Below, one piece after another: positions 44,587 to 52,414 of a stretch of DNA of 64,000 nucleotides; positions within the stretch are counted from its first letter, which is position 1, and each line of letters opens with the position of its first letter. The position numbers and the translations under genes are program-made. The notes below the pieces were generated by a model, which did no database searches, had not been told where the DNA came from, and was given only the letters and a program-made list of their open reading frames with translations. This DNA comes from Amycolatopsis sp. 2-15 (GTDB taxonomy: Bacteria; Actinomycetota; Actinomycetes; Mycobacteriales; Pseudonocardiaceae). The DNA lies in NCBI RefSeq assembly GCF_030285625.1, contig NZ_CP127294.1, forward strand, positions 8,898,001-8,962,000. Direction: 5' to 3'.

Positions 44587-46335
44587 TCACCAGGAACGCA
44601 GCGTGACGATCCGCTCTTCGAGCTGTTCCACGGTCGCCATGGCGGTCGGCGGGCCGCCGCACACCCTGCGTAGCTCGTTGTGGATAGCGCCGTGGGCCTT
44701 CTTCGTGCGGTGGTGGTAGACGCCGACCAGCGCGTTGAGCTCCTTGCGCAGCGAGCCGAGGCGCTCGCTCACGGACTGGGGCCGCGCGGGCGCCGGAGCG
44801 GCCTTCTCGGCCTCCGGCTTGCGGCGCTTCTCGTCGGAGATCTGCTCCTCCTGCCGCTTGCGCAGCAGGGCGCGGACCTGGTCCGGTTCGAGCAGCCCCG
44901 GCAGTCCGAGGTACTCCTGCTCCTCGTCGGAGCCGGAGAAGACGGCGGTCCCGAACGAGTTACCGTCGTAAATCACCTGATCGAGCTCGGCCGACGCGCC
45001 GAGCGAGGTGAACGCCTTCTCCTCTTCGCCCGGTTCGTCCTCCGTGCGGTTGGCCTGGGCGAGCAGCTCGTCGTCCCAGCCGTCCTTCTCGCGGTGGGGC
45101 TTGCCGAGCACGTGGTCGCGCTGCGCTTCCAGCTCGCTCGCGAGCTCCAGCAGCACGGGCACGCTGGGCAGGAAGACGCTTGCCGTCTCGCCCTTCTTGC
45201 GGGCCCGCACGTAGCGGCCGATGGCCTGGGCGAAGAACAGCGGGGTCGACGCGCTGGTGGCGTAGACGCCGACCGCCAGGCGCGGCACGTCGACGCCTTC
45301 GGAGACCATGCGAACGGCCACTATCCAGCGCTCGTTGGTCTCCGAGAACTCCTTGATGCGGCCCGAGGCCTTCGGGTCGTCCGAGAGCACGAGCGTGGGC
45401 ATCTCGCCGGAGATGCGCTGCAGGATCTTCGCGTACGCGCGCGCCGACTCCTGGTCCGTCGCGATCACCAGACCGCCCGCGTCCGGCACGCTTTGGCGGA
45501 CCTGCGACAGCCGCGTGTCGGCCGCCTGCAGCACCGCGGGGATCCACTCGCCCGCCGGGTCCAGCGCGGTGCGCCACGCGCGGGCGTTCTGCTCGGCCGT
45601 GAGCGGCTCGCCCAGCCGCGCGGTGAACTCCTCCCCCGCGCTCGTGCGCCAGGAGGCCTCGCCGGAGTAGGCGAGGAAGACCACGGGCCGGACCACGCCG
45701 TCGGCCAGCGCGTCGGCGTAGCCGTACGAATGATCGGCCTTGCTGCGCTGGAAGCCGCCCGCGTCGGGCTCGTAGGTGACGAACGGGATGGCGGAGTCGT
45801 CGCTGCGGAACGGGGTCCCGGTCAGCGCCAGGCGCCGGCGGGCGGGGGTGAACGCCTCGCGCACCGCGTCGCCCCACGATTTCGCGTCGCCGCCGTGGTG
45901 CACCTCGTCGAGGATGACCAGCGTCTTGCGGTTCTCGGTGCGCACGCGGTGCAGCGTCGGGTGCGCGGCGACCTGCGCGTAGGTGACGGCGACGCCGAGG
46001 TAGTCCGGCGACGTGACACCCGTGGTGTTGCGGAAGTTCGAGTCGATCGGGATCCCGGCCGCCGCGGCCGAGGCCGCCCACTGGTGCTTGAGGTGCTCGG
46101 TCGGCGTGACGATCGTGACCGCCTCGATCGTGCGGTCCGACAGCAGTTCGGCGGCGATGCGGAGACCGAACACGGTCTTGCCGGCGCCCGGCGTCGCGAC
46201 CGCGAGGAAGTCCTTCGGCTTGCTCGAGAGGTACTTCGTGAGCGCCCGGCGCTGCCACGCGCGCAGCGGTCGCGCGGTGCTGTCCCGCTCGGCGGGTGGT
46301 GCCCCGAGGACCCCCTGCGTCGTCGTCTCGGACAA
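44587..46335 (-). CDS. SF2 DEAD/DEAH-box helicase-like protein
   Basis: 582 residues. Helicase core: RPLRAWQRRALTKYL (Q-like), Walker A ATPGAGKT (47-54), DEVH box LVILDEVHHGGD (142-145), motif III LALTGTPFRSD, then motif V/VI SEGVDVPRLAVGVYAT and FFAQAIGRYVRARKKGE. A C-terminal extension of about 150 residues is Lys/Glu/Ala-rich (KRRKPEAEKAAPAPARPQSV) and ends in a likely coiled-coil (SERLGSLRKELNALVGVYHH). The core resembles XPB/RadD-like helicases. The role, perhaps DNA repair, is not established. Confidence 0.88.
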   Translation of the reverse strand: MSETTTQGVLGAPPAERDSTARPLRAWQRRALTKYLSSKPKDFLAVATPGAGKTVFGLRIAAELLSDRTIEAVTIVTPTEHLKHQWAASAAAAGIPIDSNFRNTTGVTSPDYLGVAVTYAQVAAHPTLHRVRTENRKTLVILDEVHHGGDAKSWGDAVREAFTPARRRLALTGTPFRSDDSAIPFVTYEPDAGGFQRSKADHSYGYADALADGVVRPVVFLAYSGEASWRTSAGEEFTARLGEPLTAEQNARAWRTALDPAGEWIPAVLQAADTRLSQVRQSVPDAGGLVIATDQESARAYAKILQRISGEMPTLVLSDDPKASGRIKEFSETNERWIVAVRMVSEGVDVPRLAVGVYATSASTPLFFAQAIGRYVRARKKGETASVFLPSVPVLLELASELEAQRDHVLGKPHREKDGWDDELLAQANRTEDEPGEEEKAFTSLGASAELDQVIYDGNSFGTAVFSGSDEEQEYLGLPGLLEPDQVRALLRKRQEEQISDEKRRKPEAEKAAPAPARPQSVSERLGSLRKELNALVGVYHHRTKKAHGAIHNELRRVCGGPPTAMATVEQLEERIVTLRSW

Positions 46336-46560
46336 CCTCGCTCACCCCCTCCCCGGGCCGCGAGTCGCGGCCGTGACGTGCGAAAACCCCCACTGTGGTA
46401 CCGGCTTCGACGCCGGCGACTGCGGTGAGGGCACTTCGGGCAGCTTACCTTCCGGGCGCCGCGGTGCCCGGCACCGCCACGGGTGATGTCCCCCGACACG
46501 CCCGGGGAGGGGACCCGCGACGAGCCAAATTCCCGCGAATGGACCATGCTGGGACCCACC

Positions 46561-47694
46561 ATGGGTGAGGTGAGACCGGACGCCGAGGCGGCGACGGCGA
46601 CGAAGACGGCGCGCAAAGGGCCGTGGCGCCTCATCACGCGCACCTTCGCCAAGGCGTGGGACGGCAACATCTTCTCCGAGGCGGCCGAAGCCGCGTTCTG
46701 GCAGACGCTCTCGCTCCCGCCCCTGCTGCTCGGGCTGCTGGGCAGCCTCGGCTTCATCGGCGAGTGGTTCGGCCAGGGTGTCGTCACGGCCGTGCACGAC
46801 CGCATCATCACGTTCTGCCGCACCATCTTCAGCACCAACGCGGTGCAGGAGATCATCGAGCCGACGGTGAACAGCATCCTCACGGTCGGCAAGGGCGAGA
46901 TCGTGTCGGTGGGTTTCGTCATCTCGCTGTGGGCGGGCTCGTCGGCGATGTCGTCGTTCGTCGACGCCATCACCGTGGCCCACGACCAGTACGGCGTGCG
47001 CAACGAGGTGTGGCAACGGATCTTCGCGTTGCTGCTGTACCTGTGCGGGCTCGTGATCCTCGTGGTCGGGCTGCCGCTGCTGGCGATCGGGCCGGACCTG
47101 CTGCCGGAGTTCTTCCCCGTTGCCTGGCGCGACACGGTGTCGGCGTGGGTCGGCACGCTCTACTACCCCGTGCTGGGCGTGATGATCGTGCTGGCGCTGA
47201 CCACGCTGTACAAGCTGGCGCTGCCGCGGCGGCTGCCCTGGCACCGCGGCCTGCCGGGCGCGGTGCTCGCGATGCTCGTGTTCCTGGTCTCCAGCATCGG
47301 GTTGCGCATCTACCTCAACTGGATCACCAAGACCGGCTACACCTACGGCGCGCTCGCCGCGCCGATCGCGTTCCTGTTGCTGATGTTCTTCATCGGCCTG
47401 GCCGTGGTCTTCGGCGCCTACTTCAACAGCGCGATCCAGGAACTGTGGCCCGCCAAGGCGACCCGGCGCCAGCGCCGCAAGTGGCGCCGGCTGGAGATGG
47501 AGCGGGCCAACGAGCGCATGCGGGCCGAGGAGGGGCGCAAACTCTGGGACCGCACGACGATCCCGTTGCGGCGCCCCAAACGCGCCGCGGACGCCGAACC
47601 CGAAGAGCCGCACGAAGAAGCGGTTCCGGAGGAGGATGCAGCGGGCGAGCTGCCCGACCGGTCCGAACACGGCCCCGTGCGCAAGCTGCCGTGA
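46561..47694 (+). CDS. YihY/BrkB family membrane protein
   Basis: About 377 residues. Motifs of the YihY family: ITRTFAKAWDGNIFSEAAEAAFWQTLSLPPLLLGLLG, FVISLWAGSSAMSSFVDAI, ALTTLYKLALPRRLPWHRGLPGAVLA and GYTYGALAAPIAFLLLMFFIGLAVVFGAYFN. Six membrane segments; the C-terminus is long, basic then acidic. Often misnamed ribonuclease BN. Several in-frame starts exist up to 26 codons upstream; I use the ATG 6 bases after GGGA. Matches the Rv2707 position (memory). Confidence 0.85.
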   Translation: MGEVRPDAEAATATKTARKGPWRLITRTFAKAWDGNIFSEAAEAAFWQTLSLPPLLLGLLGSLGFIGEWFGQGVVTAVHDRIITFCRTIFSTNAVQEIIEPTVNSILTVGKGEIVSVGFVISLWAGSSAMSSFVDAITVAHDQYGVRNEVWQRIFALLLYLCGLVILVVGLPLLAIGPDLLPEFFPVAWRDTVSAWVGTLYYPVLGVMIVLALTTLYKLALPRRLPWHRGLPGAVLAMLVFLVSSIGLRIYLNWITKTGYTYGALAAPIAFLLLMFFIGLAVVFGAYFNSAIQELWPAKATRRQRRKWRRLEMERANERMRAEEGRKLWDRTTIPLRRPKRAADAEPEEPHEEAVPEEDAAGELPDRSEHGPVRKLP

Positions 47695-47727
47695 AGGACA
47701 CCCCGGCTCGGTAGAGGCGCCCTTCAC
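47691..47727. repeat. Palindromic repeat family 2, copy 2, overlapping a stop codon
   Basis: GTGAAGGACACC and GGCGCCCTTCAC, near-perfect 12-base arms matching the outer arms of the copy at 39449. The left arm contains the TGA stop of the YihY gene; the element separates it from the convergent secreted-protein gene. Confidence 0.65.
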
Positions 47728-47736
47728 GGACTTCGG

Positions 47737-48576
47737 TCACCGCTGCTGAAACCGCCAGGTCTTGCTGTCCGCGACGATGCAGACGCTCGGCGACATCACG
47801 ATCACGCGCAGGGTGTTGTCGCGCTCGTCGAAGTCGATGCCCTCGACCTCGAAGGTGCCGCTGCAGCCGCTCTGCAGCGGCAGCTGGCCCAGCGAAGTCA
47901 CGTGGCCGGTCACGTCGGAGCCGGACAGCGGCGCGTCGAGGTCTACCTGCAGGAGCGGCTTGGTCGCGCCGAAGAGGCTGCCGTCGGGGTCGTCGGAGGC
48001 GCACATCAGACGCGTGGCCGTGACGAAGTCGCAGCCCTGCACGTCGCGGACCTGGTGGTCGAGGCGGATCGCGGAGGCATAGGGCAGGTTCTGCGAAGGG
48101 TCGGTGAACGCGACGCCGGGCATGGGGTGCACGAGGAGGCGGTCCATCGTGCCCCACTCGCCGGCCACCAGCCAGCGCGCGTCGGGCGAGACGGCGGCGA
48201 AGGAGTTGTTGCTCGCCTCCCACGGCTCCAGCGCGTGTTTGTAGTCGGTCTGCGTGCCGTCGGGTGCCTGCACTCGGAAGAGCTTCGCGCCACGGTCGTC
48301 GCGCTGGTAGGGCTCCACGTACCAGCCTTGCGCCGAGCCCGGGTCGCCGACGTGGTTCCAGCCCTGTACGGCCGGCCCGACGTCGACCGTGGCGACGCCG
48401 GTGTAGCGGATGGTGGTGCCCGACGGGCGGACGATCGTGGCGAGGCCCTGGCTCTCGTCGAGCGGGCGGGCGTGGTCGGACCCGACGGCGGTCCACCCGG
48501 TGACGGCTTGGGCGAGCCCCGGCACGGCGGCCGCGAGCACCACGACGAGGGCGAGGACGATCCCGGTTCTGCGCAT
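47737..48576 (-). CDS. Secreted protein, unknown function
   Basis: 279 residues with a clear Sec signal peptide (MRRTGIVLALVVVLAAAVPGLAQA, cleavage after AQA about 24). The mature part is beta-rich with Trp/Asp motifs (WYVEPYQRDDRGAKLF, SNNSFAAVSPDARWLVAGEW, GIDFDERDNTLRVIVMS) suggestive of a beta-propeller or lectin-like fold. Five mature-region Cys could pair. No family recognised. Ribosome site AGGAGA-like GCAGGAGACCTCCAC precedes the ATG. Confidence 0.75.
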   Translation of the reverse strand: MRRTGIVLALVVVLAAAVPGLAQAVTGWTAVGSDHARPLDESQGLATIVRPSGTTIRYTGVATVDVGPAVQGWNHVGDPGSAQGWYVEPYQRDDRGAKLFRVQAPDGTQTDYKHALEPWEASNNSFAAVSPDARWLVAGEWGTMDRLLVHPMPGVAFTDPSQNLPYASAIRLDHQVRDVQGCDFVTATRLMCASDDPDGSLFGATKPLLQVDLDAPLSGSDVTGHVTSLGQLPLQSGCSGTFEVEGIDFDERDNTLRVIVMSPSVCIVADSKTWRFQQR

Positions 48577-48722
48577 GTGGAGGTCTCCTGCTGCGGGAAG
48601 GAACTGGCGGGATCGCAGATCTACCAGTTCTTTCCCGGCTCCACAGCCACCGGGTGAATGATTTTCACGTTTGTTCGCCCGGGCGTGCCTCAGCGGCCAC
48701 GCCCGGAGCGGCTGGTCGGTGC

Positions 48723-48965
48723 CTACTCGTCCTTGCCGGGGCGAAGGCCGTCGTAGATCTCCTTGCAGGCCGGGCAGACCGGGGAACCCGGCTTGGGCGA
48801 CTTCGTGACCGGGAAGACCTCACCGCAGAGCGCCACCACGTGCGTGCCCATGACCGCGCTCTCGGCGATCTTGTTCTTGCGCACGTAGTGGAACATCTTC
48901 GGGGAGTCGTCGTCGGTCGACTCGGTGCTGTCGGTCTCCGGCTTCGTCAGCGTCTCGGTGCTCAC
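48723..48965 (-). CDS. DUF3039 zinc-ribbon-like protein
   Basis: 80 residues. After an acidic Ser/Thr-rich N-terminus comes the family core MFHYVRKNKIAESAVMGTHVVALCGEVFPV and SPVCPACKEIYDGL; His 42, Cys 47, Cys 64 and Cys 67 can bind a metal ion. DUF3039 is an actinobacterial family found beside the YihY gene and sigB (Rv2708c, memory). I start at the GTG giving VSTETLTKPE; the longer in-frame form overlaps the divergent gene. Function unknown. Confidence 0.87.
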   Translation of the reverse strand: MSTETLTKPETDSTESTDDDSPKMFHYVRKNKIAESAVMGTHVVALCGEVFPVTKSPKPGSPVCPACKEIYDGLRPGKDE

Positions 48966-49059
48966 GCGTCCATCATGCCTCAGTCGCGCGGGTGCCGGAA
49001 TCACCGGCCGCGGGTCTATCGTCAGGGCGCACGGGCCACCGAACGGCGGGAGCCGCGCC

Positions 49060-49554
49060 ATGGACGCACCGACCGCGACCAGGCCGCACATGCCTGGCTA
49101 CGGCATCACGCCCGCTCCGGCCGGGCTGCTGCCGTGGCGCTGGGCCGACGAGCGGCTGCGCACCTCCCACGACTATTGGCTCGCCACCGTCACCCCTGCG
49201 GGCCTGCCCCACCTCATGCCCGTGTGGGCGGTGTGGACCGGCGAGGTGCTGTGGGTCTCCTCGTCGCTGCGCTCGGTGAAGGCCCGCAACGTCGCTGCCG
49301 GCTCGGCCGTGTCCGTCGCCACGGAGGACCCCGAGGAGCCCGTGGTGCTGAGCGGTCCGGCCGAGCTCGTCGCTGACGCGGACGAGATCCGGGCGTTCCT
49401 CGACGCGATGAACGCCAAGTACGACACGGCGTACGGGATCGACTTCCTCGACCCGGCCGTGAACGCGTCCGTGCGGGTGCGGCCCGAGACGGTGTTCGCC
49501 TTGCGGGAGAAGGACTTCACGACATCGCCGACGCGCTGGGAGTTCACGCCGTGA
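49060..49554 (+). CDS. Pyridoxamine 5'-phosphate oxidase-like flavin/F420-binding protein
   Basis: 164 residues of the split-barrel PNPOx-like fold: RLRTSHDYWLATVTPAGLPHLMPVWAVWTGEVLWVSSSLRSVKARN and VALREKDF-like ETVFALREKDFTTSPTRWEF. Such proteins bind FMN or F420 and reduce small molecules, or bind haem; the substrate is unknown. The ATG follows GGGAG. Its stop overlaps the next start as GTGA, so it is coupled to the HD-domain gene and, through it, to the pseudouridine genes. Confidence 0.82.
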   Translation: MDAPTATRPHMPGYGITPAPAGLLPWRWADERLRTSHDYWLATVTPAGLPHLMPVWAVWTGEVLWVSSSLRSVKARNVAAGSAVSVATEDPEEPVVLSGPAELVADADEIRAFLDAMNAKYDTAYGIDFLDPAVNASVRVRPETVFALREKDFTTSPTRWEFTP

Positions 49555-50198
49555 CGGCTTGGGGTGCCGCGGTCGCGCACGTGGGCGGCGACGAGGACGT
49601 GGCCGGCGAAGCCTGGCGCGACCTCGAAGCACGCTACGGCGAACCACACCGCCACTACCACGACCTCGCCCACGCCACGGCCGTCGCGGGCGACGGTGCG
49701 CAACTCGCCGCCGAAGCCGGCCTCGGCGCGGGCGAGTGCGCCGCCGTCGAACTGGCCGCGTGGGCGCACGACGTGGTCTACGACGCCGTGCCTGGTGAGG
49801 ACGAACGCGCGAGCGCCGGCTGGCTGCGCCACTGGCTCACCCGGGCGGGGGCCGGGGCACAGCACGTCGCTCGCGCCGAGTCCCTCGTGCTCGCCACCGC
49901 GGCCCACGAAGCTCCGGAAGACGACGAAGCGGCCACCGCCCTGCTCGACGCCGACCTCGCGATCCTGGGCGCGGACCCCGCGGCCTACGCCGAGTACGCC
50001 GCCGCCGTCCGCCGCGAGTACGCGAAGTACGACGACGCGGCGTGGGCCGCCGGCCGCGCGGCCGTGCTCGAGAACCTGCTGGCCCGGCCGCTGCTGTACC
50101 GCAGCGAAACCGCGCGGGCACGCTGGGAGACGGCCGCGCGGCGCAACCTGGCGGCCGAGCTGACCCGCTGGCGGGAGCACGCCGGCGATCACCGATGA
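49551..50198 (+). CDS. HD-superfamily metal-dependent phosphohydrolase-like protein
   Basis: 215 residues. Metal-binding motifs: RYGEPHRHYHDLAHATAV (His/Asp cluster), ELAAWAHDVVYDAVPGEDER (H-D) and a late DADLAILGADPAAY (Asp), the pattern of the predicted HD phosphohydrolase group COG4339. Probably cleaves a phosphate ester of a nucleotide or similar. GTG start overlapping the upstream gene; 9 bases before psuG. A nucleotidase role next to pseudouridine degradation is plausible but inferred. Confidence 0.78.
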   Translation: MTAWGAAVAHVGGDEDVAGEAWRDLEARYGEPHRHYHDLAHATAVAGDGAQLAAEAGLGAGECAAVELAAWAHDVVYDAVPGEDERASAGWLRHWLTRAGAGAQHVARAESLVLATAAHEAPEDDEAATALLDADLAILGADPAAYAEYAAAVRREYAKYDDAAWAAGRAAVLENLLARPLLYRSETARARWETAARRNLAAELTRWREHAGDHR

Positions 50199-50207
50199 TG
50201 TCCGTCC

Positions 50208-51122
50208 GTGACCACACAACTCTTCCTCCACGAGGAGGTCGCCTCGGCGTTGCGTGACGGCCACCCCGTCGTCGCCCTCGAGAGCACCATCCTGTCGCAC
50301 GGGCTGCCCCACCCCCGCAACCTCGACGTCGCCCACCGCCTGGAGCAGGTCGTGCGCGACGGCGGTGCCGTGCCGGCCACGATCGCCGTGCTCGACGGGC
50401 GTCCGGTGATCGGCCTGTCGCCCGCGGAGCTGGAGCGCGTGTGCGCACCCGGCGCCGGGCTGGACAAGCTGTCGCTGCGCGACCTCGGCCCGGCTGTCGG
50501 CCTCGGCCGCTCCGGCGCGACCACCGTGGCGGGCACGTCGGCGCTGGCCGCCGCGGCCGGGATCGGCGTCTTCGCCACCGGCGGGCTCGGCGGGGTGCAC
50601 CTGGGCGCGGCGCAGAGCTGGGACGTGTCGGCGGACCTCGGTGTGCTCGCGAAGGTGCCAACGGTCGTGGTGTGCTCCGGCGTGAAGTCGGTGCTCGACA
50701 TCGCCGCGACGCTGGAAGTGCTGGAGACCAACTCCGTGCCGGTGCTGGGCTACCGCACCGACGAGTTCCCCGCGTTCTACCTCCGCTCGTCGGGCCACCG
50801 GGTCGGCTGGCGCGTGAACGACGCGAAGGAAGCCGCCGCCGTGATCGCCGCGCACCGCGCGTACGCGGATTCCGGTGTGCTGCTGACGAACCCGATCCCG
50901 GAAGAGTCCGAAATGGACCGTGAACTCCACGATCGGCTGCTGGCCGACGGGCTCGCGAAGCTGCACGACGGCGGCGTGCACGGCTCCGACGTAACACCTG
51001 TGCTGCTGGAGCACTTCCACACCGCGAGCGGCGGCGTGAGCATCGACGCCAACGAGGCTCTGGTGCTCAACAACGCGAAGCTCGCCACCGAGGTCGCCGT
51101 CGCACTGGCGGTGCGGGCGTGA
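50208..51122 (+). CDS. psuG: Pseudouridine-5'-phosphate glycosidase
   Basis: Breaks the C-C glycosidic bond of pseudouridine 5'-phosphate to give uracil and ribose 5-phosphate. 304 residues with the family hallmarks VVALESTILSHGLPHPRNL, PATIAVLDGRPVIGL, TTVAGTSALAAAAGIGVFATGGLGGVHLGA and the active-site Lys in CSGVKSVLDIAATLEVLET (about 160). GTG start after a weak site; the stop overlaps the kinase start (GTGA). Confidence 0.95.
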   Translation: MTTQLFLHEEVASALRDGHPVVALESTILSHGLPHPRNLDVAHRLEQVVRDGGAVPATIAVLDGRPVIGLSPAELERVCAPGAGLDKLSLRDLGPAVGLGRSGATTVAGTSALAAAAGIGVFATGGLGGVHLGAAQSWDVSADLGVLAKVPTVVVCSGVKSVLDIAATLEVLETNSVPVLGYRTDEFPAFYLRSSGHRVGWRVNDAKEAAAVIAAHRAYADSGVLLTNPIPEESEMDRELHDRLLADGLAKLHDGGVHGSDVTPVLLEHFHTASGGVSIDANEALVLNNAKLATEVAVALAVRA

Positions 51123-51991
51123 CCGGCATCGTGGTGGTCGGCGACGCCGGCCTCGACGTGGTCGCCCGCCACGACGAACCGCTCCCCCACGGCGGCGACG
51201 CCCGCGCGCAGATCCGCTTCACCGGCGGCGGCGCGGGCGCGAACACCGCGCTGTGGCTACGTTCTCTGGGCGCGGACACCACGCTGGTGGCCCGCATCGG
51301 CGACGACTCCGGCGGCCGGCTGATCAAGGCCGAGCTGGAGGCGACGGGGGTGCGCTGCGCGTTCGCGGTCGACCCCGAGGCGGCCACATGCTGCGTCGTC
51401 GTGATGGTGGACGCCGAAGGACAGCGCAGCATGCTCGCCGATCGCGGTGCGAACAAGCGGTTCCGGCCCGAGGATGTGACCCCCGAGGCGCTCGCCGGTG
51501 CGAGCCACCTGCACCTGTCGGGCTACGTGCTGCTCGACCCGTCGTCGCGGCCCGCGGGGCTCGCGGCGCTGGCCGCGGCGAAGGAAGCCGGGCTGACCAC
51601 GTCAGTCGACCCGCAGGCGGCGGCGCATATCCACGACCCGGCGGCGTTCCTCGACGACGTGCGCGGCACCGACCTGCTCATGCCCAACACCGAGGAACTG
51701 GTGGCGCTCACGGGTTCGGCCGATCCGCTGTCGGCCAAGGAACTGCTCGGCACCGTCGGCGCGGTCGTGGTGACGGCGGGCCTCGGCGGCGCCGCGTGGG
51801 TCGACGCCCAGGGCGTGACCACCGTGCCCGCGGTCGAGGCCGAGTGCGTGGACTCCACGGGCGCCGGCGACGCGTTCGATGCCGGCGTGCTCACCACGTG
51901 GCTCGCCGGGCAGTCCACTGTGGACGTCCTGCGCGCGGGGACGCGGCTGGGCGCGCTGGCCGTGAGCCGCCTCGGACCCCAGCCCGGGTGA
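51119..51991 (+). CDS. psuK: PfkB-family carbohydrate kinase, probable pseudouridine kinase
   Basis: 290 residues of the ribokinase fold: N-terminal GIVVVGDAGLDVVARHDEPL, substrate region GGDARAQIRFTGGGAGANTALWLRSLGAD, and the PfkB signature ECVDSTGAGDAFDAGVLTTWL with the catalytic Asp in GAGDAF. Translational overlap with psuG indicates it phosphorylates pseudouridine to the substrate of PsuG. Alternative sugars cannot be excluded. Confidence 0.88.
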   Translation: MTGIVVVGDAGLDVVARHDEPLPHGGDARAQIRFTGGGAGANTALWLRSLGADTTLVARIGDDSGGRLIKAELEATGVRCAFAVDPEAATCCVVVMVDAEGQRSMLADRGANKRFRPEDVTPEALAGASHLHLSGYVLLDPSSRPAGLAALAAAKEAGLTTSVDPQAAAHIHDPAAFLDDVRGTDLLMPNTEELVALTGSADPLSAKELLGTVGAVVVTAGLGGAAWVDAQGVTTVPAVEAECVDSTGAGDAFDAGVLTTWLAGQSTVDVLRAGTRLGALAVSRLGPQPG

Positions 51992-52000
51992 AGTCCCTGG

Positions 52001-52043
52001 CTCGTGAGTGCTGCCCGGGAATTCCCGCGGCAGCACTCACGAG
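52001..52043. repeat. Palindrome between convergent psuK and DUF3099 genes (family 3)
   Basis: CTCGTGAGTGCTGCC and GGCAGCACTCACGAG, perfect 15-base arms around CGGGAATTCCCG, itself a palindrome. Nearly symmetric over the whole 43 bases. Acts as a terminator on either strand. Confidence 0.75.
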
Positions 52044-52049
52044 AACGGG

Positions 52050-52376
52050 TCAGCCGTCGATCACCCGGTGTTCGCTGTTCTCGATCTGCTTCGCCTCCCG
52101 CTCGTAGCGGTTGACGTTCTGCGTCTTGCGCGGCGGCCGGTCGTTGGCGATCAGCACCGCGATCCACGGCAGCGGCACGGAGATCACGAGGAACGTGACT
52201 GCGAGCCACCACGTGTGGTAGGTCAGCCCGGCCAGGATCAGGCACGGAATGCGGCACACCATCATGATGATGTACTTCTTCTTCCGCGCGGCCAGCTGAT
52301 CGTCGTAGGACGGCTCTGCCTCGGTGATCAGCACCGGGGCCGGGCGGGGATCGGAACCTCGGGCGGGCTCGTTCAC
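52050..52376 (-). CDS. DUF3099 membrane protein
   Basis: 108 residues: Pro-rich N-terminus, VLITEAEPSYDDQLAARKKKYIIMMVCRIPCLILAGLTYHTWWLAVTFLVISVPLPWIAVLIAND with two membrane segments, and a polar tail (YEREAKQIENSEHRVIDG). This is DUF3099, conserved near sigB in actinobacteria (Rv2709, memory). I start at the GTG preceded by GGTGGAGGTGG; an ATG seven codons upstream would place that site inside the gene. Function unknown. Confidence 0.85.
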   Translation of the reverse strand: MNEPARGSDPRPAPVLITEAEPSYDDQLAARKKKYIIMMVCRIPCLILAGLTYHTWWLAVTFLVISVPLPWIAVLIANDRPPRKTQNVNRYEREAKQIENSEHRVIDG

Positions 52377-52414
52377 AGCACCACCTCCACCGCTCATGCT
52401 CCCACTCCGGGCCG

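Noticed and set aside
44485..44673. A small open frame reading NAPNAAFGALSAPNAALG
   Set aside because: The peptide repeats come only from the 30-base modules of the palindromic element; no ribosome site and no independent conservation evidence.
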